DNA of 64,000 bases from Coturnix japonica (Eukaryota > Chordata > Aves > Galliformes > Phasianidae): positions 6,602,094-6,666,093 of the forward strand of contig NC_029527.1 of the NCBI RefSeq assembly GCF_001577835.2, given 5' to 3'. Positions within the stretch are counted from its first letter, which is position 1; every line of letters begins with the position of its first letter. Below are positions 43,990 to 54,542 of this stretch, piece after piece. Both the position numbers and the translations under genes were made by a program. Below the pieces are notes generated by a model. It did not search any database and was not told where the DNA came from. It was given only the letters and a program-made list of their open reading frames with translations.

Positions 43990-46900
43990 GTAAGTTACCA
44001 AACCGTAGCGTGGGGTCGGGCTGCTGCTTCCTGCTCTAGCAGTGTGCTGTGTGCTCTGCCGCCTCTGGAATCTCTTCTGCATGGAAGAGATTTTGGGGCT
44101 TTTCTTTTCATGTATCTCGATGTTGTCTGAGGCAGGCTGTGGAGATGCAGGGTGGAAATGCTTTGCCCAGCTGGTGTTTGGGCTGCCTAACAGCATTAGA
44201 GTAGAGCAGCTCTGCTGGCGGTAGTATCTCCCTTAGGCACAGGTAAGTCGCTAACAGCTTGTGAATGTTTTCAGTGATTTTTTTTTCTGCTGCTTTTTTT
44301 TTTGTGTCTGTGGATTTATAATTCATTTTCACCACGTGTTCAATGTCTGTTTACAGGGATTTGGTAAGTCGGGTGGTGGTGTGTGTGAGCTTAATTGTGA
44401 TCTCATTTATTTTGGGGTTTGTCCTCTCACTCTCGTTTCGATCACAATAAATACACGGCGGTGAAGTGTCACGTTAAATATTTGCAGCATTGTTTCTGTC
44501 ATTAAGGAAACGAAAATCCACGGCATTTAGGTAGGCAAGGATCAAATAGCCGTGATGAGGCTGAGTCAGATGTTATGTAGGAGTGGAAATTCCAGTTCTT
44601 CTAAACATTGCTCTAGTTAACAGAAATCCTTTTCTTTGCTCTTCCATCGATGGCTGTCTGGTGATTAATAAATCATGACCGAAGCATTTTTTAAATGGAG
44701 TTGCTTTTTATGGCACGCTGACTTTACCAGCTGTAAGGGTGACCGTTTTGCACTGCTTGTCAAACTGGCAGAAGACTTCAGAGATGTTTCCCAGTAGTGC
44801 TGCCTGTGTGCTCACAGAGACTGACACCTCTTACACGAGTTCTTTTGGACTGGAAGAGAATGTGGTCTTTGATCGCTTTGGAAATGTACCAGTATGATTG
44901 TACCAGTCTGTATGGCTCTTTGGGGGGGGGGGGTAAGGGGCCTCACTTGGGCCTCCTGTTATTATTTTTTCAGGATAAAGGCCATTTACTGGCTGGTTCC
45001 CCCCTTTTTTCCTGTTGTTCTTTCCTTTGTGGCAGCAGGAGTGTCAGTCAAAGCTTCTGCACCCCATCCCCTGGGTACTGTAGGTGTCAGAGCTGCCTGC
45101 CCAACTCAGAAGTGCCCATCTCTCGCCGAGACCTCTCCCTCTGGCCCAAAGATGAGCTGCAAGAACTGTGCAGGTGGTTTGATTTGAGGATGAGGAGAGG
45201 GGACTGGGAAATAAGAAGCTAACTACCAATGCAGATATTGTTATGGCTTCTTAAGTGCGCACAGAAACATGTTAATGTTAGCATTAGGGATGTCTGCGTC
45301 AGAGCACTCTGCTGGGACTCAATGCAGTGCAGTGCTCCAGAGTCTCTGGAGAGGGAGGATAAAAGTGTTTTCAAGGTTCACCATCTTTCTGTGTACCACA
45401 GATCTGTTCTGTATTGCATTTTGTTATTTCACAAGACTACTGCGTTACTGCTATCAATAAAATATATACCAAAAAGAAGAAAGTGTGTAATTCAATGTAG
45501 TGATTTAAGAGAGAAACTCTTGGACCAGTTTTACTGTAATGTGACGTCATCTTGTTTTGCTCTGCTTGCAAGTCTTCCCCCCTGGGGTTCTGCTGACCAA
45601 ATCCTGTTTGGACAAGTGGGTTTTGCTTTGCTGTCATGCAAAACTTAAAGCTTTCAGTGTCTGTTTGGATTTTTTTTGTGTGCAGGTCACTTTTCAGTGC
45701 AAGTTGTTAACATGTTCTACATCTCATTTAGGGTCAGACCAGTCAGGTTTTTATAATAAACATTTTTATTAATTGAAATTGTCTCCTGTTATTATTTGAT
45801 CCTTCCTTGATTCTGAATTGGAGAGAACAGATACTTTTTTTTTTTATGTTGTTCTTTTGTCATTATGATAAATTGTATTTTTTGAGGTATCGTCTTTGTC
45901 CAGGTCTTTTGAACTTTGTTAGGTTGGCAGATGAGGTTTGGCCTGTGGCAAGATAGAAACTAAGGACCAGGGTAAGAGAAAAAACCCAAAAGTTGCTGTA
46001 TTTGTCATGTTGTGTGTTGTAAAAGGCTTTGCTCATTGCTTCAGCAATTCACAGCTGCTCGTGTCCTTTCTCTCCTCAGGTGTGGTGTCAGTGAGCTTTG
46101 AAGAGGATGAAGATGGAAACTTATGTCTAATAGCATATCCATTAAATGGGGACCACGATAACTTGGAAAACTTAGATAATTCTGACTGTGAACCCAAAAG
46201 TAAGCTGTTGCGATGGACTAACAAAAAGACAGTGTTGTTAGAAAATGAGAAGATATCTAAGGAGTGGGTCCGACAGCACAGGAAAGAGGAAAAAATGAAA
46301 AGGTAGGTTTAACAGGGAGAGCTGGGATGCAAAGTGTCGAAGCAGAACATTTCTGCTGTCAAACTGGGTTAAGGCCTCCAGAATTCCAGAGAACTCTCCA
46401 GAGCTCTGCTTTCAGTTTCTGTTCTCATTTCTTTCTTCTTTTTTCCTGACCACTGCAGTCAGGCTCAGTTGTGAAACTGCCTTGTCCTCATGATGGCACG
46501 GTGACTGCTTTTTGCTGGGATTAGCTAAGAAAAGTTTTCCAGTGCTGTACAAAAGATGTATTACAACCAAGCCATCACATTCCACTTGTGCTGTTTTAAG
46601 AAGCTTTATCTGTGTTAGTCATATTCACCCTCACATTTTCTTAGGCCTGCTGTGAAGTACTATGCTAGAACACTAACCTTAGCAAGGGATAATCCTTAAA
46701 GTATCCCTTACAAGTAGTGAGGAAGCAATTCAGGCAGGTAAAGAAGGTACAAATTAAATGACTATGTGCTCTGTAGCATATTTAGCTGTATGCTAATTTA
46801 CACCAATATGAAAGTAGCTTTCCAGTGGTTGATGTACTACTGATGTGCAAATTGTCCAAATATACAGAAAGGGGAAAAAAGTTACTGCTAGCTGTTAGAG

Positions 46901-49900
46901 AAGGCAAGTAAAATAGACCTCACTGGGTTTAACTCTATAAATTAGCATTCATTGTTGTGTTTCACTTCTAATGTGATGCTTTGTTCTGTTTTCTAGTCAT
47001 AAATTAGAAGAAGAATTTGAGTGGCTGAAGAAATCTGAAGTTTTATATTATACTGTAGAGAAAAAAGGAAATATTAGTTCACAGCTTAAGCAACACAATC
47101 CGTGGAGCATGAAATGTCACCAGCAGCAGTTACAGCGGATGAAGGAAAATGCAAAACATCGAAATCAATATAGTATCCTTTCCTGAAGATGCTTCATGGC
47201 AATGGAATGAGCAGGGCTCTGCTTTTTATTTCTTGGGCATGACAGATAAAAGTTCAGTGCAGGCTTAACTGTAACCCAGGGAGGCTTTGTGAAGCAGTCA
47301 CTTACATAGTGACTTGGAAGGGATTGCCAGCACTTTCCAGAACACAGGCTTTTCCAGCGTGTTGTGAAGTAAAATCCAAATAACTTAAATCTGCAAATTG
47401 GGACTTAGTTAATGGAAAGGCATTAAGAGTGTTTGGGATCTTCCACAAAACCAACTTACTAATGTAAGCTTTTGGAGGAGGGTAGAAGGTGACTCTTTTT
47501 TCCCTTGGTGAGAGCCATTACTGTGATCAGTACTGAGGATCTCAAAAACTAGTTGCTGCTTTCCCTTTGCAACAACTCAGTGTTGTCTTAAATATAGGGT
47601 GGGATGTTCTGATACAAAGAGCTGTCTGCTTTTTGATAAAGACAAGCTGAATATAAACTGTCAGGATAGGAACATTGCTCTCTACAGCTGCCTGAATGAA
47701 AGCTATGGCAAGGTGGGGATTGGGCTCAAGCTCTGCTCCTACATAACCAGCCATAGGACAAGAAGTCATGGCCTCAAGTTGGAAGATATTCCAACTTGTT
47801 CACTATACGAAACGTATTCTCTGAAAGACTGGTGATGCACTGGCATGGGCTGCCCAGGGAGGTGATGGAGTCACTGTCCCTTGAATTGTGACAGTTTAGT
47901 GGGGAATTACTGGTGGTAGGTGGACTGGATGATCTTGGACGTTTTTTCCAGTCGTGGTGCTGTGTTGGTGGGGAAGGTTCTGCTTGTATGCAGGCTTGCA
48001 TGCAGCCAGTAAGTCCTGCAACAGTATTGATACCTGTATGCTTTGGTAAGCAAATCCTCACATGTGAGTTCTGGTGAATGAATTACCAGGACATCTTGGT
48101 GACCAATTAACTGTTCAAAGTGAGAGATAACGCTTTGTGGCTGGTGTTGTCACTGCTTCACTGCAGGTGATAGTTAAATTATCTAGGAAGTGTGTGATAT
48201 TTCAGTAATAAATCACACCTGCAGAAGTATCTGTACGCTGTACTTTGTAATTCTGAATTTGTGGGTCATCATCCAGATTTTATCTGTGACCTCAATTATG
48301 TTTTTCCCACTTACTGTAATAAAATCACCTGTCTTGTCTGTTTTCTGGAGGAACCAGTGGAACTAGGAGTTGATGAGCACTTTGATACCATGTGTTTGCA
48401 GCTAAGTTTTGATAGGCTACTGTTTGCTGGGTGTACTTAGGATTGGAATTATGACCCTAAAATGTCTGTGGTAATGGTTTTAAAATCCTCTGCTTGTCCT
48501 GTGAGGGTTGTTCCTTAACTGGCATTTCCAGAATTCATTTTGCTGGAAAACCTGACATCTCGATATGAAGTACCGTGTGTGTTGGACCTCAAAATGGGAA
48601 CCCGGCAGCATGGAGATGATGCATCTGAAGAAAAGAAGGCCAACCAAATCCGTAAATGTCAGCAGAGTACGTCAGCTGTTATTGGAGTCAGAGTTTGTGG
48701 CATGCAGGTGAGAGGAAAAGGAGTTACGTGTCAGGCGACAAGTACCTGTTCCTGATGTCTTTTACTTTCATTTCTTGCTGTCCTTGAGATGCTGTGCTTC
48801 ATTTCCATCAGTGAGAGGAATGAGGCCTTTGTGAATGACTTAACAGGTGAAGGTAGCAGCATCCGCAGGAGCAACTTGTAGCAACCCCTGCATCGCAGAG
48901 ATTGTATTCTCTGAGCAAGAAGGCAGGGTCTGCCCCATAACAGTGATTGGAAGTTGTGTAGTAGAAGTCCTGATTTGATTAACATCTCAGGGTAAGCATA
49001 AGAAACAGCTGAAGAGAAGCCCTGCTGACACGTGCACTTTGAATAAAGCGTGAGGGTTGGCCAAAACTTGAACTAGCTGGCAGTTCTGTCTTGCAGACCT
49101 TGAAAAGCTTTAGATGTCTTTCTGTTGGGAGCAGGCTTGTTGTGAAGTGGGTTAGAAAGTGTGATGAGAACAGTGGCCAAATAAGGTACATGCATGGACT
49201 TTCACCCAAGTTTTTTGTTTACTTGTTTCTGTATTTCCTAGAGTGACAAGTGGGAAAGAGCTTGTTTGTTTTTGAGGCTTTTCTGAAGCTTCTTTCCTCT
49301 CATCCAGTCGATTCCAGGAATGCCAGCAGTGTTTGCTGGGACTTGTTCCACAGCGTGACTCTTGGCATGCTTGGTGTCCAGCTCACTGTTTAAATTCTGA
49401 GAAAAGCACGAGACAAGCTCCCACACTTTTGTTTCTGCCTTTTAACCACACTGCTGGGATTCGGGCTGCCTGCCTTGCCAGTTTGCCTTCCGGTATAGAC
49501 CTGTGGTGGAAAACAAGGAGGAGCTTTAGCAGTACCTCTAGTGCTTACCTTATGGAGGTGTTCAGTTGTTTCTGTGTCATATATGGAGCACTTTCCCATA
49601 GGAAGCAATCTTCCTGCTTTGTGGAAATACAGAGATTTATGGGGTGGCACACCTTGATTTTATAAAGCAATGTTTGCTGTCCCATAGAGCACAGCACTGT
49701 GGGAATAAACTGGTAGACGCCTCTGAGCAGAGGCAGGTGGTGTGTGAGCTGCTGTGGTACAAGTTATATCTTGACTGGAGATCTTGGCCACAGCTTTCCT
49801 AATCTTGCTTAAACTCCTCAATCACACATTCCAAGTGGAAAAGCTCAAATGTAAACTGAAAGAATTTTCCACTTCCTCTGAGCCTTCAAGTTCCATAGAC

Positions 49901-50553
49901 ACTGCTGGGTCTGTTGTGAGTGGTTTCTGTAACTACAAGATGTATCATGTAAGATCTTTCCATAGCAGCCTTTCACTCCACATCCCTCAGCCTTCAGGTC
50001 AGTGTTGCCAGTGCTTCTAACTCTTCTTTTCTCTTGTGTGTGCTTGAATACACAGGTGTACCAGGCAGGCACTGGCCAGCTGATGTTCATGAATAAGTAC
50101 CACGGAAGAAAGCTCTCAGTCCAAGGATTTAAAGAAGCACTTTACCAGTTCTTTCATAACGGCAAATACCTGCGCAGGGAACTCTTTGAGTCCGTTATTA
50201 AAAAACTGACTGAACTCAAGTCTGTCCTGGAGAAACAGGAGTCCTACCGCTTCTACTCGAGCTCTCTGTTGATCATCTATGATGGGAAGGAAAGGCAGGA
50301 AGTTGCTGTCGACTCGGACCCAGAGGACTTGGAGGACCTTTCAGAGGAGTCTTCAGATGAGTCGGCAGGAGCGTACGCCTACAAACCGACTGCTAGTACT
50401 GTTGATGTCCGTATGATAGACTTTGCCCACACCACCTGCAAGTACTATGGGGAAGATAGCGTGGTGCATGAGGGCCAAGACACGGGTTACGTTTTTGGAC
50501 TTCAGAATTTAATAGATATTATTAAAGAAATAAGAGACGAAAATAGCGAATAA
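43788..50553 (+). CDS. IP6K2: Inositol hexakisphosphate kinase 2, complete, five coding exons
   Basis: The enzyme phosphorylates InsP6 to the pyrophosphate 5-InsP7 in nucleus and cytosol. The family acts in phosphate and energy signalling and, for IP6K2, apoptosis. Coding exons 43788-43989, 46080-46302, 46997-47172, 48532-48707 and 50056-50553 join in frame to 424 aa (human 426). The N-terminus [11 protein letters not shown] and the [20 protein letters not shown] block are specific to IP6K2 rather than IP6K1 or IP6K3. Kinase landmarks are the inositol-binding PCVLDLKMG (P215-G223, the PxxxDxKxG motif), SSSLL (327-331) and the metal-binding IDFAHT (380-385). An acidic, serine-rich stretch (about 345-361, [17 protein letters not shown]) offers CK2-type sites. 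No defect is seen. NCKIPSD follows in the same direction, as in mammals. Confidence 0.97.
44974..45480 (+). other. IP6K2: Candidate alternative terminal exon of IP6K2 inside intron 1
   Basis: A strong acceptor (TTATTATTTTTTCAG, ending 44973) is followed by sequence resembling the human short-isoform exon as I recall it (a T-rich block, then TTTCCTTTGTGGCAGCAGGAGTGT). Joined to exon 1 it adds one glycine and meets TAA at once, giving a 68-residue protein without kinase motifs. AATAAA signals at about 45457 and 45753 could end it. This is an inference from splice signals and remembered similarity. Confidence 0.35.
46080..46302 (+). CDS. IP6K2: IP6K2 coding exon 2
   Basis: Residues 68-141 ([20 protein letters not shown] through RKEEKMK), with a TCTCCTCAG acceptor and GTAGGT donor, leaving a split serine. 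Confidence 0.95.
46997..47172 (+). CDS. IP6K2: IP6K2 coding exon 3
   Basis: Residues 142-200 ([19 protein letters not shown] through KHRNQY), with a TTTTCTAG acceptor and GTATCC donor. It is highly conserved. Confidence 0.95.
47725..47955 (+). mobile_element. CR1 LINE 3' fragment in IP6K2 intron 3
   Basis: CATAACCAGCCATAGGACAA, GTCATGGCCTCAAGTTGGAA, GGGCTGCCCAGGGAGGTGAT and GGACTGGATGATCTTGGACG follow the sense CR1 3' region in order. It is diverged and lacks the final ATTCTATGATT repeat. Confidence 0.82.
48532..48707 (+). CDS. IP6K2: IP6K2 coding exon 4 (inositol-binding motif)
   Basis: Residues 201-259 ([20 protein letters not shown] through VRVCGMQ), with a TTTCCAG acceptor and GTGAGA donor. 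It carries the PxxxDxKxG signature. Confidence 0.96.
50056..50553 (+). CDS. IP6K2: IP6K2 coding exon 5 (C-terminal)
   Basis: Residues 260-424 ([17 protein letters not shown] through IRDENSE) and a TAA stop at 50551-50553, with an ATACACAG acceptor. It contains SSSLL, the acidic loop and IDFAHT. Confidence 0.96.
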   Translation: MYQAGTGQLMFMNKYHGRKLSVQGFKEALYQFFHNGKYLRRELFESVIKKLTELKSVLEKQESYRFYSSSLLIIYDGKERQEVAVDSDPEDLEDLSEESSDESAGAYAYKPTASTVDVRMIDFAHTTCKYYGEDSVVHEGQDTGYVFGLQNLIDIIKEIRDENSE

Positions 50554-50845
50554 ACAGTGTGAGTGCACATCGGTAGGAAGCGCACTATTGTGACTCTGTA
50601 TTCCAAAATTATTGGCCACTTTCTGGTGGTAGGAATCCTTACAGACTCTGCAGGGATGGTCCCGTCAGAGTCAGACTTGTTCCGAGGGCATTTACTTATA
50701 TTGGTGCTGGACCTAGCACTGGCGAAACTTAGTATCCTTATTTATTTTAACTTTCTTAAACATTCCATATTTGATTACTCAGATACCTCTGTTATCCCTG
50801 TGTGTATACGTTCCAATAAAATTCTTTTTGTTCATTGTAAGTGAT
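50554..50845 (+). other. IP6K2: IP6K2 3' UTR
   Basis: A short 3' UTR of about 290 bases ends after AATAAA and a T/G-rich downstream element (TTCTTTTTGTTCATTGTAAGTG). Confidence 0.8.
50815..50820 (+). terminator. IP6K2: IP6K2 poly(A) signal
   Basis: Canonical AATAAA, followed within 10 bases by a U-rich and then GU-containing stretch. Confidence 0.85.
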
Positions 50846-51693
50846 GCTTCTGTCATTGCTGCTGACTGAGGAGGTGGCTCAGAGGGACCCGAGGGATGAA
50901 GTTAGAGGCCGACTGTTGGCTTATAATAGCCAACAAATTGTTTCCTATTTTGGGATCTTGTAAACTGACTCCTGCTGTGTAACCCATTTCTATATACATT
51001 TTCCTAATCTAAGATGAGCCAAACCATACGTAAGAAACTCCTCCAGGATTAGCTGTAATAGCAGCTGCTGCGGAGCCTGCAAGTTATCCTGAGCAGCTTA
51101 AGATCTTACTTGGGTCGAATAGGTGGGAGAGCAATGTCAGGATGTCAGAAGATGGGTGAATAACCCAAGTGAAGTGTCTGTCCTGTGCTCTTTTGTACTT
51201 TATAGAGGGTTGTTGTGTTGTGTTTTTTTAACATTTAACGTTAATTTGTGGCAGCTTTCTTTGTTTCATGGTATTGAGGTGCAAACCAAAGGCAGCATCA
51301 ATGAGGTACGTTTACATTTTGCACTCAATCCTATTTCACAGCTTCATGTGGACACGGGGAGCATTGCAGCAGCGTGTTTGTGCTCCATGTGCCCCTGCAC
51401 CTAACACAGCTGACAGAGCCCTGCTGAGCTGCTGCCGGCCTGTGCTGTGCACACTCAGGGGCTGTTTACTGTTGGCACTTGGGGTTGCAAAATTCCTTGG
51501 GCAGCGATGAGTGAAACTCGCTGCTGTCCTCGCGATGTGCTCTAGGTGTGAGTCACGATACCGGGAACGACCGGCGGGATCGCCTGCACCAACGTGACGT
51601 TTCCTTTTGGGTTCTGCTTAAATGCGATGCCCTCTGCTAATGAGCTAATGACAGTCTCCTGGCAGGCAGCGGTCACCCAGCGCTGCCGCTGCA

Positions 51694-51701
51694 TATAAAT
51701 A
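51694..51701 (+). promoter_or_regulatory. TATA-like box in a conserved-looking intergenic block
   Basis: TATAAATA sits in GCTGCATATAAATAAGCCC, next to homeobox-like TGCTAATGAGCTAATGACAG at 51636-51655. It could be a distal promoter or an enhancer. No exon follows that I can recognise. Confidence 0.3.
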
Positions 51702-53104
51702 AGCCCTGCTGTGCAGATTCATCTGATACACGGTTTGACTTTGTAGTCTGAAATTAGCAGGGATAAAGTCCTCTAATAGACTTGTGTTACGTAGGAACTC
51801 TGGAGGGAATTCATCAAATCCGCTGAGAACAATCGCATTTGCTCTGATGCAAACTGCCTCCGGAACAAGCCCTCTTTGTTCTGCTGCTGGGAGCAATGTG
51901 AGCGTGGCCTTGGGCTGCACCCAGAGCCCCTTGGTGCCACAGCTGTGTGTGTGTGCAAGGACACACAGCACTCAGGTGTACTTGTGTGCTGTGCAGGGAG
52001 CAGGGCAGCAGCCCTTCCTTCTGCTCTATGGGTTCTTCTGCTTAAGCAAGCTGGGACAGCAGGGACAGCGCTGCCTTTTTGTGTTGCAGTCGCTTTACAG
52101 GACCAAGGTCAGGCTGTTGGAAGGCGCCTCCTGCACCCACGTGTTGATTTAAGCCCTTGGACGTCCTCAAGGGTTAATGTGGGGGCAGCCGGGACAGCGT
52201 GTCCCTCCCAATGAAATATTACCCTACAAAGTTCAAGAGCGGGGCTGTTTTCCTTCCATGCAGTTGGAAGGATTGTGTTGGGTTCCTCGGAGCAGTTCCT
52301 TGTGTTCGCAGAAAGGAGGTTACGTGAAGTGGGGGCTGCTGTGGGACTCTGAGCACGGGGCTGTGGGACTCCCTGCAGCACCCAGACGTGGTTTCTAACA
52401 GAGCTGGGCTGCAGTTTACGTGACCAGTGGTGACAAAGCGAGGGGATGGAGCTCCTTCCCTGAATTGTATGGAAATGAGGGTGTGCCCGTGGCCTCCCCA
52501 GCTCATGGCATGCACAGCCCGTGTCACACAGCACGCCAAGCACCCGCTGTGTGCTGCCCCCAGCCGTGCCCCCCACCAGATCCCCATAGGCCTCATCCCA
52601 CAGCCGCTTCCCCTCCTTGGGCACAGCTCCACGGGGCTGTTGTTCTTCCACGCAGAGCTGGCCGTGAGGTTCCCCCCCACCCTTCTGTCTGGGCCGTTTC
52701 TAGGAACTGCAGCTGTTGACAGCAGCTGGATGTTCCTTCCTTGCTCCAAAGGAGGGGCCCTGGGCCTGGGCCAAGCCGTCCATAGGCACCATGCACGCCT
52801 TGCACTAGGCTGAGCCCAGCCTGCAGCTCAGCTCTGCTGCCTCAACCCACTGCTGAGGGAGCTGAAGGCCGTACCACCCTGGATCAGGGTGTGCAATGAT
52901 GCTGGGATATTGGGATAGCACAGAGGCACCATGCTGCACCCCTACACCCACGCTGTGGCCTTGCCTACTGCTCAGTTCCGGAGCCCCTCTGACTTTTTGC
53001 CTCGAGAGAGCTCTGTACTGCACAATAATATTTGCACGCCTAAAAGTAGCAGGATCGATCGCAGTGCTGTTTTGCAACCTGTTGACGAGCGGGCAGTGTG
53101 GGAT

Positions 53105-53112
53105 TATATAAG
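53105..53112 (+). promoter_or_regulatory. TATATAAG box, unassigned
   Basis: The box GGATTATATAAGTG lies about 1.27 kb upstream of the NCKIPSD ATG, within a segment (about 52970-53200) whose composition and CpG-bearing words (GATCGATCGC, GACGAGCGGGC) differ from its flanks. Function is unknown. Confidence 0.25.
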
Positions 53113-54128
53113 TGTACACAGCGCTGGCACCGCTGTGCCTCGATCATATGAGCACTATTGTGTAACGCTTCCTATCGCTGCCATCGCACCGAGTGGCCCC
53201 ACTGCAGCCCCACACCACGAGGGCTCCAAGAGATGGTGATGGTCTCCATGGGGGCTGGATGTGCAGAGACGCAGCACACCCAGCAGGGAAATGGGCTCGT
53301 TGCCTTCCAACCCTGAAGCGTGGGGCTGTGGTGTTGGGTTTTGGGGGCAATGGATGGAGGCACCGTTATCTGAGGTCTGAAGTTCGCCTTCAGAAGTCAC
53401 CCACATATGACGCAGTTTCCCCACCCAGGCCAAGATAAATTACCTGCAGCTTGCAATTAACAACCAGCTCCTAATCAGCAGCTGCTCCTGGTGAGCTCTG
53501 AGCGCTCATTGCCCCCCACACAGCACAGGGGCTCATCCTCACCCTCTGCACTGCGGTTTGGCCACCATCACCATCACCATCACCCCACTCCTGCTCCAGC
53601 TGCTCATACCATGTAGGTTATTTCATTCCTACCTGGGGCAGAAGTAGACCTGGCCACCTTAACTCACTCCCTACAGCCCCTTGGCTTTGTGGCACAGGGT
53701 CTGTGTGCTGACAGCTCCATCCTGCGCCCAACACACAGTGCTCTGTGCTCTGCATGATGGTGGCAGTGCCATGCGGGACACGGAGCCCTGCAGGACACAC
53801 TCAGAAAACACATCTGACGTTGTACAGAGCGAGGAAACCTCACCCTGGGACACGAATTAATCTCTGCGGAAACACAGCCCCAGTTCTGTTCCAAGCCCCG
53901 ATCTCTCCCCATTCATTCTGTTCCCTGCGCTGGCACCAGCCCATTCCCACCCCTGGCACCAGCTCCTGCAGCACAGCGGGGACAGGGATGTACGTCCTAT
54001 GCGATCACAGCCCTGCCCTATAGGCGAGGTGCTGCTTCAATAACCCCCCAACCTCAGAGCAGAGCATGGCTCACTCTTCAGCCCCGCAATAGGACACTTG
54101 TGGCTGCCAAGAAGGAGCAGAGCACGGC

Positions 54129-54190
54129 GAGGCATTGCTACCATGTATGTGCGGGGCATTGCTGCCATGTGCGGGGCATTGCTGCCCTCT
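54129..54190 (+). repeat. About 20-bp tandem repeat x3 upstream of NCKIPSD
   Basis: Three adjacent imperfect copies of a 20-base unit GCGGGGCATTGCTGCCATGT lie 180-240 bases upstream of the NCKIPSD ATG. Confidence 0.85.
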
Positions 54191-54249
54191 GCTGAGCAGG
54201 ATCACCCTGAGCTCAGCCCCAACAGCAGCACTTCCCCTCCGCACCACCA

Positions 54250-54371
54250 GGGTGCCCTGCAAACAGGGACACGTCGAGGGGTGGTCCCGCTGGTGGGCGT
54301 GGGGAGGGGCGTGTCGCCGCGGTGACGCACGGGGGCTCGGTCCGGCTGCTCGGAGCGGAGCGGTGGGAGCC
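54250..54371 (+). promoter_or_regulatory. NCKIPSD: GC-rich NCKIPSD promoter and 5' leader
   Basis: This is a GC-rich block with SP/KLF-like words (GTGGGCGTGGGGAGGGGCGTG region) and a CRE-like TGACGCAC at 54323-54330, ending in GGGAGCC before the ATG. There is no TATA box. Confidence 0.65.
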
Positions 54372-54542
54372 ATGTACCGGGCCCTGTACAGCTTCCGATC
54401 GGCTGAGCCCAACTCGCTGCCGTTCACCGCCGGGGAGACCTTCCTGCTGCTGGAGCGCAGCAACCAGCATTGGTGGCTCGTCACCAGGGCCGGCTCCGGG
54501 GAGACGGGATACGCGCCGGCCTCGTACCTACAGCGGCTGCAG
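54372..54542 (+). CDS. NCKIPSD: NCKIPSD coding exon 1 (SH3 domain)
   Basis: Residues 1-57, nearly the whole SH3 domain in one exon, ending YLQRLQ before GTGGGA. Phase 0. Confidence 0.95.

Larger units (their letters stand above)
50846..54250. other. Intergenic region between IP6K2 and NCKIPSD
   Basis: No recognised exon is present. Two stretches stand out: a TATA-containing block at 51.63-51.83 kb and a TATATAAG block at 52.97-53.20 kb, both listed. A (CACCAT)n-like microsatellite sits at 53565-53586. Overlapping minus-strand frames of 176-180 codons near 52.1-52.75 kb match nothing known to me. Confidence 0.6.

Noticed and set aside
52109-52749. Overlapping minus-strand frames of 176-180 codons between IP6K2 and NCKIPSD
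   Set aside because: Two frames are open over the same bases, which points to composition rather than coding. No similarity is recognised.
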